Below, piece by piece: positions 26,239 to 35,061 of a stretch of 64,000 bases of DNA. The translations under genes and the position numbers were made by a program. This stretch comes from Streptomyces sp. CB02009 (lineage in GTDB: Bacteria > Actinomycetota > Actinomycetes > Streptomycetales > Streptomycetaceae): the NCBI RefSeq assembly GCF_001905825.1, contig NZ_LIVV01000001.1, forward strand, positions 1,502,379 through 1,566,378. Reading direction: 5' to 3'. Position 1 is the first letter of the stretch. Every line of letters begins with the position of its first letter. A model generated the notes under the pieces. It saw only the letters and a list, made by a program, of their open reading frames with translations. It did not search any database and was not told the DNA's origin.

Positions 26239-27780
26239 TCAGATCCGTGAACCCTCTCGGGGCCCCGCCACCGCCGGTGGGGTGGCGGGGGCCTTCAGGC
26301 AGTGGTCGATGAGCGCGTGCATGCGGGGGACGGGCAGGGACGGGTTGGCCGCCGCACCCTCAGCGGTACGAGGGTCGGCCAGGAGCTCTTCCAGGACTTC
26401 CGGCGGCAGGCTCGGGTTGCCGGCCGCGGCCCTGCACACGGAGTCGTCGGGGTCCTGTACCGGCGGTGCGGCCAGGGCGGGATCGGCTGCGGCCAGGGCC
26501 CGTACCTCGGGGTCCGGGTGGTCGATGAGGTGGGCCCAGCCGGTGCGGGGGAACGCGGGCAGGTCGCGCAGGTGCGGACGGTGGGCCGGCCGGGTGACGA
26601 AGACCTCCAGGAGGAGGCGCGGCGGAGCCAGCGGGTGGTGGCAGGCCAACCGGATCCTGACCTCCTCGTCGTCGTCCTGCGCGAGCGTCGCGACGAGTTC
26701 CGGCGAGAGGCCCGGCCAACTCGCCGCGACCCGACGGAGCACCGCCTCCCCGGAGACCGCACAGGCGGCGAACCAGTCGGCCGACGGTCCGACGTCCGGC
26801 TCGACGAGGGACCCCGTGAACGGTTCGGAGATCGGGCACACGCAGTCAGGACCGTGCCCGACGACCCGGTCGATCACCTCGTACTCGGCCCAGGTGCGGG
26901 GGAAGGCATGAAGGCGTGCGTGCGTCCGCACGTCCTCGACCGGATCCTGACTCAGCTGCGCCACCAGGTCCGGTCCCAGGTCGGGACGGGCGGCGACCAG
27001 CTCCCGGACCGCCGCCTCGGGATGGTGGGCGAGCCGGGCGACGGCGTAGGCCGGGGTGTGCCGATTCCGCGCCATGGAGCGCACCACGCCCTCCGCGAAG
27101 CCCTGCTCGACGAGCGCGGGGGACAGGGCACACCCGCCGAACACCCATGCGTTGCGCGAGCCGAAGGACGGCAGACGGGCCTCCACCCGATCCGGGTCGA
27201 GCGCCCAGTTCCTGTCCTGTGCCGCCGCGCGGACCGCGGGTTCCGGATCGTCGAGCAGCGCAGCCCGCTGTGCCGGGGTGAGCGACTCCCACCTCCACGT
27301 GGCCGGTACCCGGAGTCCGGGGTGCGCGCTCCCGGCCAACGAGCGGAAGAAGGAGAGCGGGAGCTGCCGGGACGACATGAGCTCCGCGACGATCTCGTGC
27401 GCGCTGACCTTGCCGTCCTCGCCCCCGTCCTGCGCGGTCAGGAGGGTCACGAGGACATCGTCCGTCAGCGGTCGGACCCGGCGGGTGTAGCGACGGGAGC
27501 CGCCGGCGAGCCATCCGCGGACGATCCCCGACGGATCCGTCGCCAGAGGAGCGAGCTGTGCCGAGTCGACGTACTGATTGCGGGCGAATGCCCTGCGGAT
27601 GACGACGGCCGGATGGCGCACGATAGCGTCGACGACGGCGTCAGGCAGGTCACGGCCCTCGCACATCAGCAGACCGGCCTCGCCGCCCGCTCGATCCAAC
27701 AGGCGTACGAGTACGTCGGAGGGCGCTGCCGGATTGAAGGCGATTCCGCGCAGCCACGGTTCACGCAGGGAGTCGGACAC
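26239..27780 (-). CDS. Leucine-rich-variant/HEAT-like repeat protein (paralogue)
   Basis: The 513-residue protein is made of helical repeats such as HPAVVIRRAFARNQ, HHPEAAVRELVAARPD and DQDDDEEVRIRLACHHP-like units ending in VR. It opens WLRGIAFNPAAPSDVLVRLLD, nearly the same as a segment of the protein at 19944 (AIGFNPAAPDELLIRLLD), and both share a later FPRTG motif. It has an HGPDCVCP cysteine pair not seen in the paralogue. The GTG start follows AGGATGCCGGG. No enzymatic motif is present; an interaction scaffold is likely. Confidence 0.8.
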   Translation of the reverse strand: MSDSLREPWLRGIAFNPAAPSDVLVRLLDRAGGEAGLLMCEGRDLPDAVVDAIVRHPAVVIRRAFARNQYVDSAQLAPLATDPSGIVRGWLAGGSRRYTRRVRPLTDDVLVTLLTAQDGGEDGKVSAHEIVAELMSSRQLPLSFFRSLAGSAHPGLRVPATWRWESLTPAQRAALLDDPEPAVRAAAQDRNWALDPDRVEARLPSFGSRNAWVFGGCALSPALVEQGFAEGVVRSMARNRHTPAYAVARLAHHPEAAVRELVAARPDLGPDLVAQLSQDPVEDVRTHARLHAFPRTWAEYEVIDRVVGHGPDCVCPISEPFTGSLVEPDVGPSADWFAACAVSGEAVLRRVAASWPGLSPELVATLAQDDDEEVRIRLACHHPLAPPRLLLEVFVTRPAHRPHLRDLPAFPRTGWAHLIDHPDPEVRALAAADPALAAPPVQDPDDSVCRAAAGNPSLPPEVLEELLADPRTAEGAAANPSLPVPRMHALIDHCLKAPATPPAVAGPREGSRI

Positions 27781-27925
27781 CCCGGCATCCTGCCAGCCGC
27801 GCAGGTCGCCCTCCCTGTCCGGGCCGCCGTTGCAGCGCCGTACCGCTCCAGGCGGATGCCGCCGTCCGGTCGCCGCCGGAGGAACTCGTTCGCGGACCGA
27901 GGCCGTCGCTTCTAGCCTGCGTCAG

Positions 27926-28420
27926 GTGATGACGGGTGACGACGTGCTGGCAATCCTGGCCCTGCTGCGCCGGGCGGAGGTCGATGTCTGGATCGGCGGC
28001 GGATGGGGGATCGACGCCCTGATCGGTGAACAGACGCGACAGCACCGCGACGTGGACCTGATGCACCGGCAGGACCAGGAGGCCGCCGTGGTGGCGGCCT
28101 TCTCCGAGGCGGGTTTCGAGGAGAGCTTGAGCTGGAGGCCCATCCGCTTCGTCGTCACCGCTCCGGACGGCCGGGAGGTCGACCTCCATCCGCTCGTGTT
28201 CGCCGACGACGGATCGGCCGTGCAGGCGTCGCACGATCCGGAGCGTCCCTTCCTCTACCCCTCCTCGTGCTTCGTGACCGGCACCGTCGAGGGAAGGGTG
28301 GTCCCGTGTCTCTCCGCCGAGCAGCAGGTCTACTTCCACCAGGGATACGAGCCCACGGACCGCGATCGGCACGACATGGCTCAGCTGCGGAGGGTCTTCG
28401 GGATCGCCACCCACTTCTGA
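27926..28420 (+). CDS. Lincosamide-nucleotidyltransferase-like protein
   Basis: The 164-residue protein has the nucleotidyltransferase signature GGWGIDALIGEQTRQHRDVD, with two metal-binding aspartates in HRDVD, and EVDLHPLVF as third-acid strand. Its length and sequence order (also PCLSAEQQVYFHQGY near the end) match the short Lnu(A)/Lnu(C) enzymes that adenylylate lincomycin and clindamycin. Streptomyces homologues may act on other hydroxyl-bearing substrates. TAGCCT seven bases before the GTG at 27926 suggests leaderless mRNA; ATG 27929 is next. No antibiotic biosynthetic genes flank it. Confidence 0.75.
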   Translation: MMTGDDVLAILALLRRAEVDVWIGGGWGIDALIGEQTRQHRDVDLMHRQDQEAAVVAAFSEAGFEESLSWRPIRFVVTAPDGREVDLHPLVFADDGSAVQASHDPERPFLYPSSCFVTGTVEGRVVPCLSAEQQVYFHQGYEPTDRDRHDMAQLRRVFGIATHF

Positions 28421-28558
28421 GGAGGGCTCCCTGCCGCGCCCCGTTCGGCCGGGTGCCACCGCTTCGGCGCAACGCATTGCGGTGACGCTTCCGGCATCCG
28501 CCTGAATCGTTCGGAATGTACTGGCGAGTGATCGTTTCCGCGTGATGCGCTCGGCGAC

Positions 28559-29755
28559 GTGAACACACGTACCAGACTCGCTTTCGCGAGCGTCTCCGTC
28601 ACGGCCCTCGCCCTCGTCGTCCCGACGGCGACGGCGGCCCAGCCCGTCGTCGGCCCGGAACCGACCCCCGCGCCGCTGGTCACCGCCGCCAACGCGGTGC
28701 CCGGCCAGTACATCGTGACCCTCGACCAGGGGGTCGACGCGGTCGAGGCGACGGAAAAGCTGGGCCTGAGGCCCACCTACGTCTACGACAAGGCCATCAA
28801 CGGATTCGCGGCGCCGTTGACCGCGCTCCAGCTCGACACCGTCCGGAGCTCACCGGGTGTGGCGTCGGTCGAGGAGGACGCGGTGGTGCGCACCCCGCCC
28901 CAGCCGTCCGCCCCTGTCACCCCGCGTGCTCCGGCCGCGACCTGGGGCCTGGACCGCATCAACCAGTGGAGCCTGCCGCTCGACAACGACTTCACCACCC
29001 AGGGCAGCGGCGCCGGGGTGACCGCGTACATCCTCGACACCGGCATCGACTACAACCACGACGAGTTCGGCGGCCGCGCCACGTTCGGCTTCGACGCCAT
29101 GGGGGACGGGCGGTACGGCCAGGACTGCAACGGTCACGGCACGCACGTCGCCGGTACGGTCGCCGGTGCGACGTACGGGGTCGCCCGCAAGGCCAACCTG
29201 GTCAGCGTCCGTGTGCTGGGCTGTGACGGCCGGGGCTCCTATTCGGGGATGATCGCCGGATTCGACTGGGTTGCCAAGAACGCCAGGCAGCCGGCCGTCC
29301 TGAACGGCTCCCTCGGCGGGGACAGGTCCGTGGCCCTCAACAACGCCGCCACGGCCCTGGCCGCCGCGGGCGTGCTGCCCGTCATCGCGGCGGGCAACTC
29401 CTCGAAGGACGCCTGTGACGTCTCGCCCGCGTCGGCGACGGGCACGGTGACCGTCGCGGCCTCCAACGTGTGGGACGAGGAGACGTCCTTCTCCAACCAC
29501 GGCCGGTGCGTGGAGATCTTCGCGCCCGGCCAGGACGTCGTGTCGGCGAGGATGGGCGGCGGATCCGTCGCCATGAACGGCACCTCCATGGCCGCCCCGC
29601 ACGTCGCCGGCGTCGCCGCGCTCTACAAGGCCCAGTACCCCACGGCGAGCCCGGCCGAGGTCGGCCAGTGGCTCGACGGCAACTCCACCAAGGGCGTCCT
29701 GAACAACCTCAGCACCGCCACCCCCAACAAGCTGCTGTACACCGGCGGCCTGTGA
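28559..29755 (+). CDS. Secreted S8 subtilisin-like serine protease
   Basis: The 398-residue preproprotein has a signal peptide (to about residue 27), an I9 inhibitor propeptide (GQYIVTLD to GVASVEED) and a proteinase-K-like catalytic domain. The triad is Asp in ILDTGID (about 160), His in NGHGTHVAG (about 195) and Ser in GTSMAAPHVAG (about 343). Four cysteines could form disulphides. The start is GTG at 28559. A perfect bidirectional terminator ends the gene against the convergent PI-PLC gene. It degrades extracellular protein. Confidence 0.95.
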   Translation: MNTRTRLAFASVSVTALALVVPTATAAQPVVGPEPTPAPLVTAANAVPGQYIVTLDQGVDAVEATEKLGLRPTYVYDKAINGFAAPLTALQLDTVRSSPGVASVEEDAVVRTPPQPSAPVTPRAPAATWGLDRINQWSLPLDNDFTTQGSGAGVTAYILDTGIDYNHDEFGGRATFGFDAMGDGRYGQDCNGHGTHVAGTVAGATYGVARKANLVSVRVLGCDGRGSYSGMIAGFDWVAKNARQPAVLNGSLGGDRSVALNNAATALAAAGVLPVIAAGNSSKDACDVSPASATGTVTVAASNVWDEETSFSNHGRCVEIFAPGQDVVSARMGGGSVAMNGTSMAAPHVAGVAALYKAQYPTASPAEVGQWLDGNSTKGVLNNLSTATPNKLLYTGGL

Positions 29756-29763
29756 CCGAGGTC

Positions 29764-29797
29764 CGCCCACGCCCCGGGTCCGCCCGGGGCGTGGGCG
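29764..29797. terminator. Bidirectional terminator between S8 protease and PI-PLC genes
   Basis: A perfect 15-bp stem (CGCCCACGCCCCGGG and complement) encloses TCCG and is followed on the plus strand by TTC. It lies 8 bases after the protease stop and 7 bases from the phospholipase stop. Confidence 0.85.
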
Positions 29798-29804
29798 TTC
29801 CGTC

Positions 29805-30926
29805 TCAGTTGCGGGCGTTGAGCTCCGCGACGACGGAGGCCGGCGTGTGGCCGCTGCTGTCGGATATCCGGTGGAAGTCGACCGAGACGAAGTTCGGGTC
29901 GCGGCCACCGGCCGCCGGACGGCATTGCTGATTGACGCGGTCCCGCAGCTTGGTCCCGTTGTCGAGAGCGGAGTTGATGACCGTGGGCACGTTCCGGTGG
30001 TGACTCATGGTGAAGAGCCGCCGGAAGCCCGGCTCCTGACGGTCCAGAGGAACGTCGGACCACCGGCTGACGCAGGAGACGTCGTTGCCGAGGTCACCGA
30101 GGCTCCAGAAGTTGCTGACGGTCCAAGCCTTGTCGTACATCACGCCCAGGTGCTCACGGTCGGGCTCGTCGCTGAAGATCAGCAGCCGCTTCCCGGAGCC
30201 GACGAGGTCGGTCATCCTCGGCCACCCCTGCTGACGCACGTTCCACGCGTCGGGCCGGAAGAGCAGCTGGTCGAGGCCGCGTACCCGGCCGAGCGAGTTC
30301 CCCAGCTGCTGGGCGCTGACGTAGTCCTCCAGGAAGATGGTCACCACCTCCTGGGGGTTCGCCGCGAGGAAGTCCACCACGGTCTGCATGCTGCTCTGGA
30401 AGGACTGCCGGGGCAGCGCGTACGTGACCCCGGCGAACGTCTTGCACTCGCCGTGGCAGAGGTAGACGTCGCTCGGGTAGCAGTCGCTGCCGAAGCTGAT
30501 GACGCAGAGCCACGTGCTGCGCTCGTACCAGTGGGTGTCCAGGCTCAGGCCGCGTACGCCGTTGTCGAGCTGGTGGCGCAGGGACTCGGACTGCGACACC
30601 GAACTCCAGCGGGAGTCCTCGTAGTTGGTGAACGCGTTGTGGGTGCCGAGGAAGGAGACCTGGTCGAGGCGCCGGTCTCCCCAGCGCGCCTTGGCCTGGG
30701 CCACGGCGGAAGCGTTCGCCGTCGCGGCGGCGGCCGCGACGGATCGGGCGGGCGGGGCAGGGGAGGCGGCCGCAAGGGCCGGTGTCCCGAGAAGGCCCAG
30801 CAGCAGAAGAAGGACGAAGAAGAGCCGGACGGGTCTCCTCGAGGGCGCGGTCCCGACCGGGCGCGGTCCGAACCACGGGGCCGCGCCGGGACGGGCGTTC
30901 CTGGATGACATGTTCATGGTCGGCAT
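29805..30926 (-). CDS. Secreted PI-PLC X-domain phospholipase
   Basis: The 373-residue protein has a basic N-terminus, a signal helix (RLFFVLLLLLGLLGTPALAAA, about 33-53) and a phosphatidylinositol-specific phospholipase C X domain. The first catalytic histidine is in LGTHNAFTNY (about 95) and the second in the VYLCHGEC stretch (about 157), with FLEDY following. Extra cysteines suggest disulphides, as expected outside the cell. TACGCT seven bases before the ATG at 30926 suggests leaderless mRNA. The lipid it cleaves is not known. Confidence 0.9.
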   Translation of the reverse strand: MPTMNMSSRNARPGAAPWFGPRPVGTAPSRRPVRLFFVLLLLLGLLGTPALAAASPAPPARSVAAAAATANASAVAQAKARWGDRRLDQVSFLGTHNAFTNYEDSRWSSVSQSESLRHQLDNGVRGLSLDTHWYERSTWLCVISFGSDCYPSDVYLCHGECKTFAGVTYALPRQSFQSSMQTVVDFLAANPQEVVTIFLEDYVSAQQLGNSLGRVRGLDQLLFRPDAWNVRQQGWPRMTDLVGSGKRLLIFSDEPDREHLGVMYDKAWTVSNFWSLGDLGNDVSCVSRWSDVPLDRQEPGFRRLFTMSHHRNVPTVINSALDNGTKLRDRVNQQCRPAAGGRDPNFVSVDFHRISDSSGHTPASVVAELNARN

Positions 30927-31436
30927 GGGGTGGAGCGTAGCGCGGCGGCAGTCGATTCCGACCTGTGTGGGCGGTTATGTTTGGTATGGGGTGTTCTTCC
31001 GGTTGCCGGTGCCGTCGGCGAACGAGGCGGTGGGCCTATCGACTCCCGCAACCGTCGCTTCCCCATCCCTGATGACCCGGCGCTACTGAACTACCAGTCA
31101 GTCATATCCATGGTGTACCCCGTGTGTCGGCAGGCGCAATACTCCGGACGAGCCGGCCCGCGTCGTCTCACGCCGGCCCGGCCCGCGCTTCGCACCTGCA
31201 GGCCCGCGGCTCACGTCTGCCGGTCCGCGCCTCACACCTGCCAGCCCGCGCCGCCCCACCCGCCGACGCGGCCTCACCCTCCCCGGGCTGCCGTGCCGAC
31301 CACCCCGTGATCCGGTTCGCGACCCCGCCCCGCGCCCTCGCCGCGCCCCTGTGGCACGTTTCTGGAGCTGTCCTGGGGATGTCATGGCCCAGGGCTGGGG
31401 GGATGCGGACACCCACACGTCCGCATGTGAGTTGAC
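30927..31436. other. 510-base divergent intergenic region
   Basis: This gap separates the PI-PLC gene and the EEP-LamG gene. It holds the PI-PLC promoter (TACGCT at 30934-30939, minus strand), a 21-bp imperfect tandem repeat at 31181-31252, and AT-richer spots around 30970 and 31090. Both strands have open frames across the repeat, but none has a recognisable domain or good start signal. Confidence 0.5.
31181..31252. repeat. Imperfect 21-bp tandem repeat
   Basis: Units at 31181-31201, 31202-31222 and 31223-31243, with a partial fourth, follow the pattern GCCCGCGCNTCNCACCTGCCN. They differ at a few positions each. They lie in the divergent region before the EEP-LamG gene. Confidence 0.6.
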
Positions 31437-33704
31437 ATGAGAAGATTCGCAGCCCGATGGCTGCACGCGGGGGCGACCGCTCTGGCCGTCGTCCTCCTCC
31501 TCGGGGGCCAGGCCACGCCGGCCGCGGCCCTCACCACCACACCGGGGGACGCCGCGGCGACCGCCTACACCCGCGACTCGGTGCGCGCGGCGACCTGGAA
31601 CATGTGCGGGGAAGCCGGCGGGAAGTACGCCTCGGAGGCGGGCTACTGCCCCTGGCGGAACGGCAACGCGACCGACACCGGACGCAAGAAGCCCAACGGA
31701 TCCCCGATCTACGACTACGACGGCCCCCGCAAGAAGATGGAAGGCGTCGTCAAGCTCATCGACGAGCGCAACCTCAATGCCGTGCTGCTGCAGGAGGTCT
31801 GCGCCGGTACGACACCGGGCGACCTCTACGGAACGAGCCACCTCGACGAGCTCGCCAAGCTGCTCGCCGGCAAGGGATGGAGCTTCGCGTCCGCGGGCGT
31901 GACCCGGCCCGACGACGGCGAGGGGCCCGAGCCCGAGCGCAAGGATTCCGAGCTCATCGACTCGGAGGGTTCGAGCTGTCGTGGAGACGCGCTGACCGGC
32001 ACGCTGAGTGTCGCCATCGCCGTCAAGGGACAGATCACGTGGAAGTCGGAGAACGACTTCAACACGCCCGTCGGCACCGGCCTCTCCATGAGCAGCAGCA
32101 CCATCCTCTGCGCCGAGGTGGCCGGCTGGGAGAGCCACCTGTGCAGCACGCACATCTCCAACTTCAATGCCGATCGGTACAAGGCGAAGGACGACCCGAA
32201 GTGGGAGGTCCCGATCTCGCAGACGACGGCCAAGGCCTACTACGACAAGCAGATCGACATCGTCGTGGACACGGTGAAGAAGTTCCCTTCCGTGGTCCTG
32301 GGCGGCGACTTCAACACGAGCAACCAGGAGACGCTCCAGCCGCTCTACACCCTGATGGCGGAGTGCGACCAGAAGGCGTACCTGCCCAACGACGGCGTGT
32401 ACAACGACGCCGTGAACGAGGTCACCAAGCTCACCCGGACCAACGCCTCGCTCAGGGGCGACGGAGGCTACCTCTCGTACGACATGACGACATCCAAGAT
32501 CGACTACCTCTTCTCGACCGGCGGCTTCACCGGTTGCGACTCGCGGACCGAGTTCGGCGACGCGACGAACTACCTGGTCGACGCCGGCGGCCAGCCGCTC
32601 TGCCAGAAGACCGACATGGTCTGCACGCCGGACGACGACGCCTACTCCGACCACACCCCGGTCTACGGCTACACCCAGGGCGGCCCCGCCCTCTCCTGGA
32701 AACTCGACGGCAGCACCTCGGCGACCACCGGAGGCACGGCCGGGCTCACCGGCGCGAGCGTCGACGGTACGAGCGACTGGCGGACGGCCGAGCACGGCGG
32801 CGCCCTGTACATGGACGGACGCGTGGACGAGGCCGTCGCGGCCGGCGGCCCTGCGTTCGACACCGCCCGTAGTTTCACGGTCTCGGCCTGGGCCAAGCTC
32901 GACGCCGACGCCGGCACCTCCGCGGTCCTGTCCCAGGACGGCAGCCGGGTCAGCGGAGTGATCCTCTTCTACAACGCGGGGGACAACTCCTGGCGCTTCG
33001 GTCTGCCGAGGTCCGACGCCGACGGCTGGAGCATCGACCAGGCCGTCGCCCCGGGAGCGGTGAAGGGGCAGTGGACCCGACTGACCGGCGTCTACGACTC
33101 CGCCACCGGCAAGGCGAGCCTCTTCGTCGACGGTACGAAGAAGGCCGAGACCACGCACACGGCCAGGTGGCGCGCCAACGGTCCCTTCGTCGTCGGTCGC
33201 GACCTCGTCAGCGGCGTGCGCAACGCCGGCTTCAAGGGCCACATCCAGCGGGTCGAGGCCTTCGACCACGCCCTGCGCGACGACCAGGTCGCCTCCTACT
33301 CCGGGACCATGGCAGCACCCACGGGCGAGAACATCGCGATGCAGGGTCCGCAGGGGCAACTCTCCCAGGGCTGCCACCAGCATCCCGGCACCTTCGACAA
33401 CGCCTTCGGCACGGCCGGCAGCCTCACGCCCACGCTCCACGCGACGGTCCGGCACCCCGACCCGTCCAAGAACGTGTGGGCCGAGTTCTCCCTGTGGGAC
33501 AACACCACCGGCACCCAGATTCTGAGCCTGGGCACACCGGCGTCGAAGAGCACGACGACGGTCAAGGGCCAGGGCACGGTCTCCCTCACCGTGCCGAACC
33601 TCACCCCCGGCCACAGCTACGGCTGGCGCGTACGTACGGCTGACGACGCCACCAACAACACGCCCGTCTCCGCGAACTGCCACTTCAAGGCACCCGCGGC
33701 CTGA
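31437..33704 (+). CDS. Secreted endonuclease/exonuclease/phosphatase with LamG domain
   Basis: The 755-residue protein has a signal peptide (to about residue 32), an EEP domain (about 45-420) and a LamG/jellyroll domain (about 425-620), then an Fn3-like end. EEP motifs are ATWNMCG, VLLQEVC, GGDFNTSNQ and YSDHTPVYG; these supply metal and catalytic His/Asp residues. The family includes DNases, sphingomyelinases and phosphatases. The LamG part (YMDGRVDEAV, FTVSAWAKLD, LFVDGTKK) should bind a carbohydrate or surface. A 15-bp terminator follows. It is likely an extracellular nuclease or phosphodiesterase. Confidence 0.88.
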   Translation: MRRFAARWLHAGATALAVVLLLGGQATPAAALTTTPGDAAATAYTRDSVRAATWNMCGEAGGKYASEAGYCPWRNGNATDTGRKKPNGSPIYDYDGPRKKMEGVVKLIDERNLNAVLLQEVCAGTTPGDLYGTSHLDELAKLLAGKGWSFASAGVTRPDDGEGPEPERKDSELIDSEGSSCRGDALTGTLSVAIAVKGQITWKSENDFNTPVGTGLSMSSSTILCAEVAGWESHLCSTHISNFNADRYKAKDDPKWEVPISQTTAKAYYDKQIDIVVDTVKKFPSVVLGGDFNTSNQETLQPLYTLMAECDQKAYLPNDGVYNDAVNEVTKLTRTNASLRGDGGYLSYDMTTSKIDYLFSTGGFTGCDSRTEFGDATNYLVDAGGQPLCQKTDMVCTPDDDAYSDHTPVYGYTQGGPALSWKLDGSTSATTGGTAGLTGASVDGTSDWRTAEHGGALYMDGRVDEAVAAGGPAFDTARSFTVSAWAKLDADAGTSAVLSQDGSRVSGVILFYNAGDNSWRFGLPRSDADGWSIDQAVAPGAVKGQWTRLTGVYDSATGKASLFVDGTKKAETTHTARWRANGPFVVGRDLVSGVRNAGFKGHIQRVEAFDHALRDDQVASYSGTMAAPTGENIAMQGPQGQLSQGCHQHPGTFDNAFGTAGSLTPTLHATVRHPDPSKNVWAEFSLWDNTTGTQILSLGTPASKSTTTVKGQGTVSLTVPNLTPGHSYGWRVRTADDATNNTPVSANCHFKAPAA

Positions 33705-33728
33705 GGCGCAGCGGTCCCCACCCCTCAC

Positions 33729-33765
33729 GCACGCCCCGGCCGGCGAAGGTCCGGCCGGGGCGTGC
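33729..33765 (+). terminator. Terminator of the EEP-LamG gene
   Basis: A perfect 15-bp stem (GCACGCCCCGGCCGG and complement) encloses a seven-base loop, 24 bases after the stop. It is the strongest hairpin in this part of the window. Confidence 0.85.
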
Positions 33766-33857
33766 CCGGTTCTCGGTCGTGCGGGCGGGGGTACGTTCGG
33801 GGTGCGGGACGGCGCGGCCGGGAGCGGCACGCCTGCCGCGGCGCTACCGTCACGAGC

Positions 33858-34436
33858 ATGCCAGGAACCAGCGGTGACCGGCGGTGGTCCGCGTCCATGC
33901 CGGACGCCTATGAGCAGTACCTCGTACCCGTGGTCTTCCGGCCCTTCGCCGAGGATCTTGCCGCCCGGGCGACGGCACTGCACCCTGGCCGAGTCCTCGA
34001 ACTTGCCGCAGGTACCGGAGCGTTAACGTCGATCCTGCTGACAGAGGCACCCTCGGCCGAGGTGACGGCCACTGATCTGAACGAGGCGATGGTCGCGTTC
34101 GGGTCGGCCCGTGCGACGGGCGCGGCGTGGCGGCGGGCCGACGCGCAGCGGCTGCCCTTCCCCGACGGAGGCTTCGACCTGGCTGCCGCCGGGTTCACCG
34201 TCGAGGATGAGCGGGAGCTGACGCTCGAAGGCCGGGCGGCGTCGACTGCCGACCTCGCGACCGGGTACCTGACCGGGACGCCGGTGCGCCTGGCCGTGGA
34301 GGAGCGGGGCGGCGGGCCGACTGTGCGGGCCACCGTCATCGAGGAGATGACGGCCCGCCTGGGCACGGGGCCGGCTGTCGCCCCGATGACGGCGTACGTC
34401 TTCCGGGCCGCGTCGGTCCCGCGCCGCCGAATCTGA
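33858..34436 (+). pseudogene. SAM methyltransferase with internal in-frame deletion
   Basis: The 192-residue frame begins PGTSGDRRWSASMPDAYEQY and has SAM motif I (VLELAAGTGALTS) and the following DLNEAMVAFG. After FPDGGFDLAA, where the family continues with motif II/III strands and a helix, it passes directly to AGFTVEDERELTLEG and the normal C-terminal part (EEMTARLGTGP). About 70-90 residues of the Rossmann fold appear missing, yet the frame is intact. From memory, full members are about 270 residues. TACCGT seven bases before the ATG suggests leaderless mRNA. It is probably inactive as a methyltransferase. Confidence 0.6.
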
Positions 34437-34474
34437 CGCACGGCCGCGTGGCCCGTGCGTGCGTATGATCTGAC

Positions 34475-35005
34475 ATGGCCTATCTGATCACTGCTGCTCA
34501 CCCTGACGACGCCGCGATGCTGGGGCCCTTGCACCTGCGGAACTGGCTGGACAACTACCTTGACACGGACGCGGGCGTCGACGAGGCCTGGATCCGTGAG
34601 CACCGCGGTTCCTCTGCCACCGCGGAAGGCGTGGCGCAGTGGCGGGAGTTCATCGAGAAGGCACACCGGAACCCTGCCCCGCACTTCTGCCGTGTCGTCC
34701 GGTCCGGGACGGAGATCGTCGGCTATCTCTGCGGTCACGAGGAGGACGCGGAGTCGATCACGCTCGGGCCGATGTACCTGGTGGACCACGCTCAGGGACA
34801 CGGCCTCGGTGGCGCCATGATGGCCGAGTTCCTCGCCTGGGCAGGACCCGCACGCATCCGCCTGGGAGTCGCCGACTGCAACGAACGGGCGATCGAGTTC
34901 TACCGACGCCACGGCTTCGAGATCGCGGGCGAGCGATACCTCTGGCGGGGGAGACTGCCCACGCTGCCCATGACCCGCGAGGCTCCGTCGACTGCTGACT
35001 GCTGA
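34475..35005 (+). CDS. GNAT family N-acetyltransferase ending in a tandem repeat
   Basis: The 176-residue protein shows the GNAT core with the acetyl-CoA loop QGHGLGGAMMAEFLAWAG and motif B NERAIEFYRRHGFEIAGERY. TATGAT five bases before the ATG suggests leaderless mRNA. The last codons (TADC and stop) are supplied by a 7-bp tandem repeat, so changes in repeat number would change the C-terminus only by moving the downstream tract, since the stop occurs in the third unit. Substrate unknown. Confidence 0.88.
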   Translation: MAYLITAAHPDDAAMLGPLHLRNWLDNYLDTDAGVDEAWIREHRGSSATAEGVAQWREFIEKAHRNPAPHFCRVVRSGTEIVGYLCGHEEDAESITLGPMYLVDHAQGHGLGGAMMAEFLAWAGPARIRLGVADCNERAIEFYRRHGFEIAGERYLWRGRLPTLPMTREAPSTADC

Positions 35006-35059
35006 CTGCTGACTGCTGACTGCTGACTGCTGACTGCTGACTGCTGACTGCTGACTGCT
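34990..35059. repeat. Ten perfect copies of a 7-bp repeat (GACTGCT)
   Basis: The heptamer GACTGCT is repeated exactly ten times, 70 bases without error. It starts inside the last codons of the GNAT gene, includes its TGA, and fills almost the whole space up to the convergent gene stop at 35062. Perfect copies imply recent or ongoing slippage. Confidence 0.95.
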
Positions 35060-35061
35060 GG

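Noticed and set aside
31124..31435. Plus-strand frame across the 21-bp repeat
   Set aside because: The translation is low-complexity, driven by the repeat, with no good start signal and no domain.
34990..35059. CRISPR array
   Set aside because: The repeats are 7 bp without spacers; no cas genes occur in the window.
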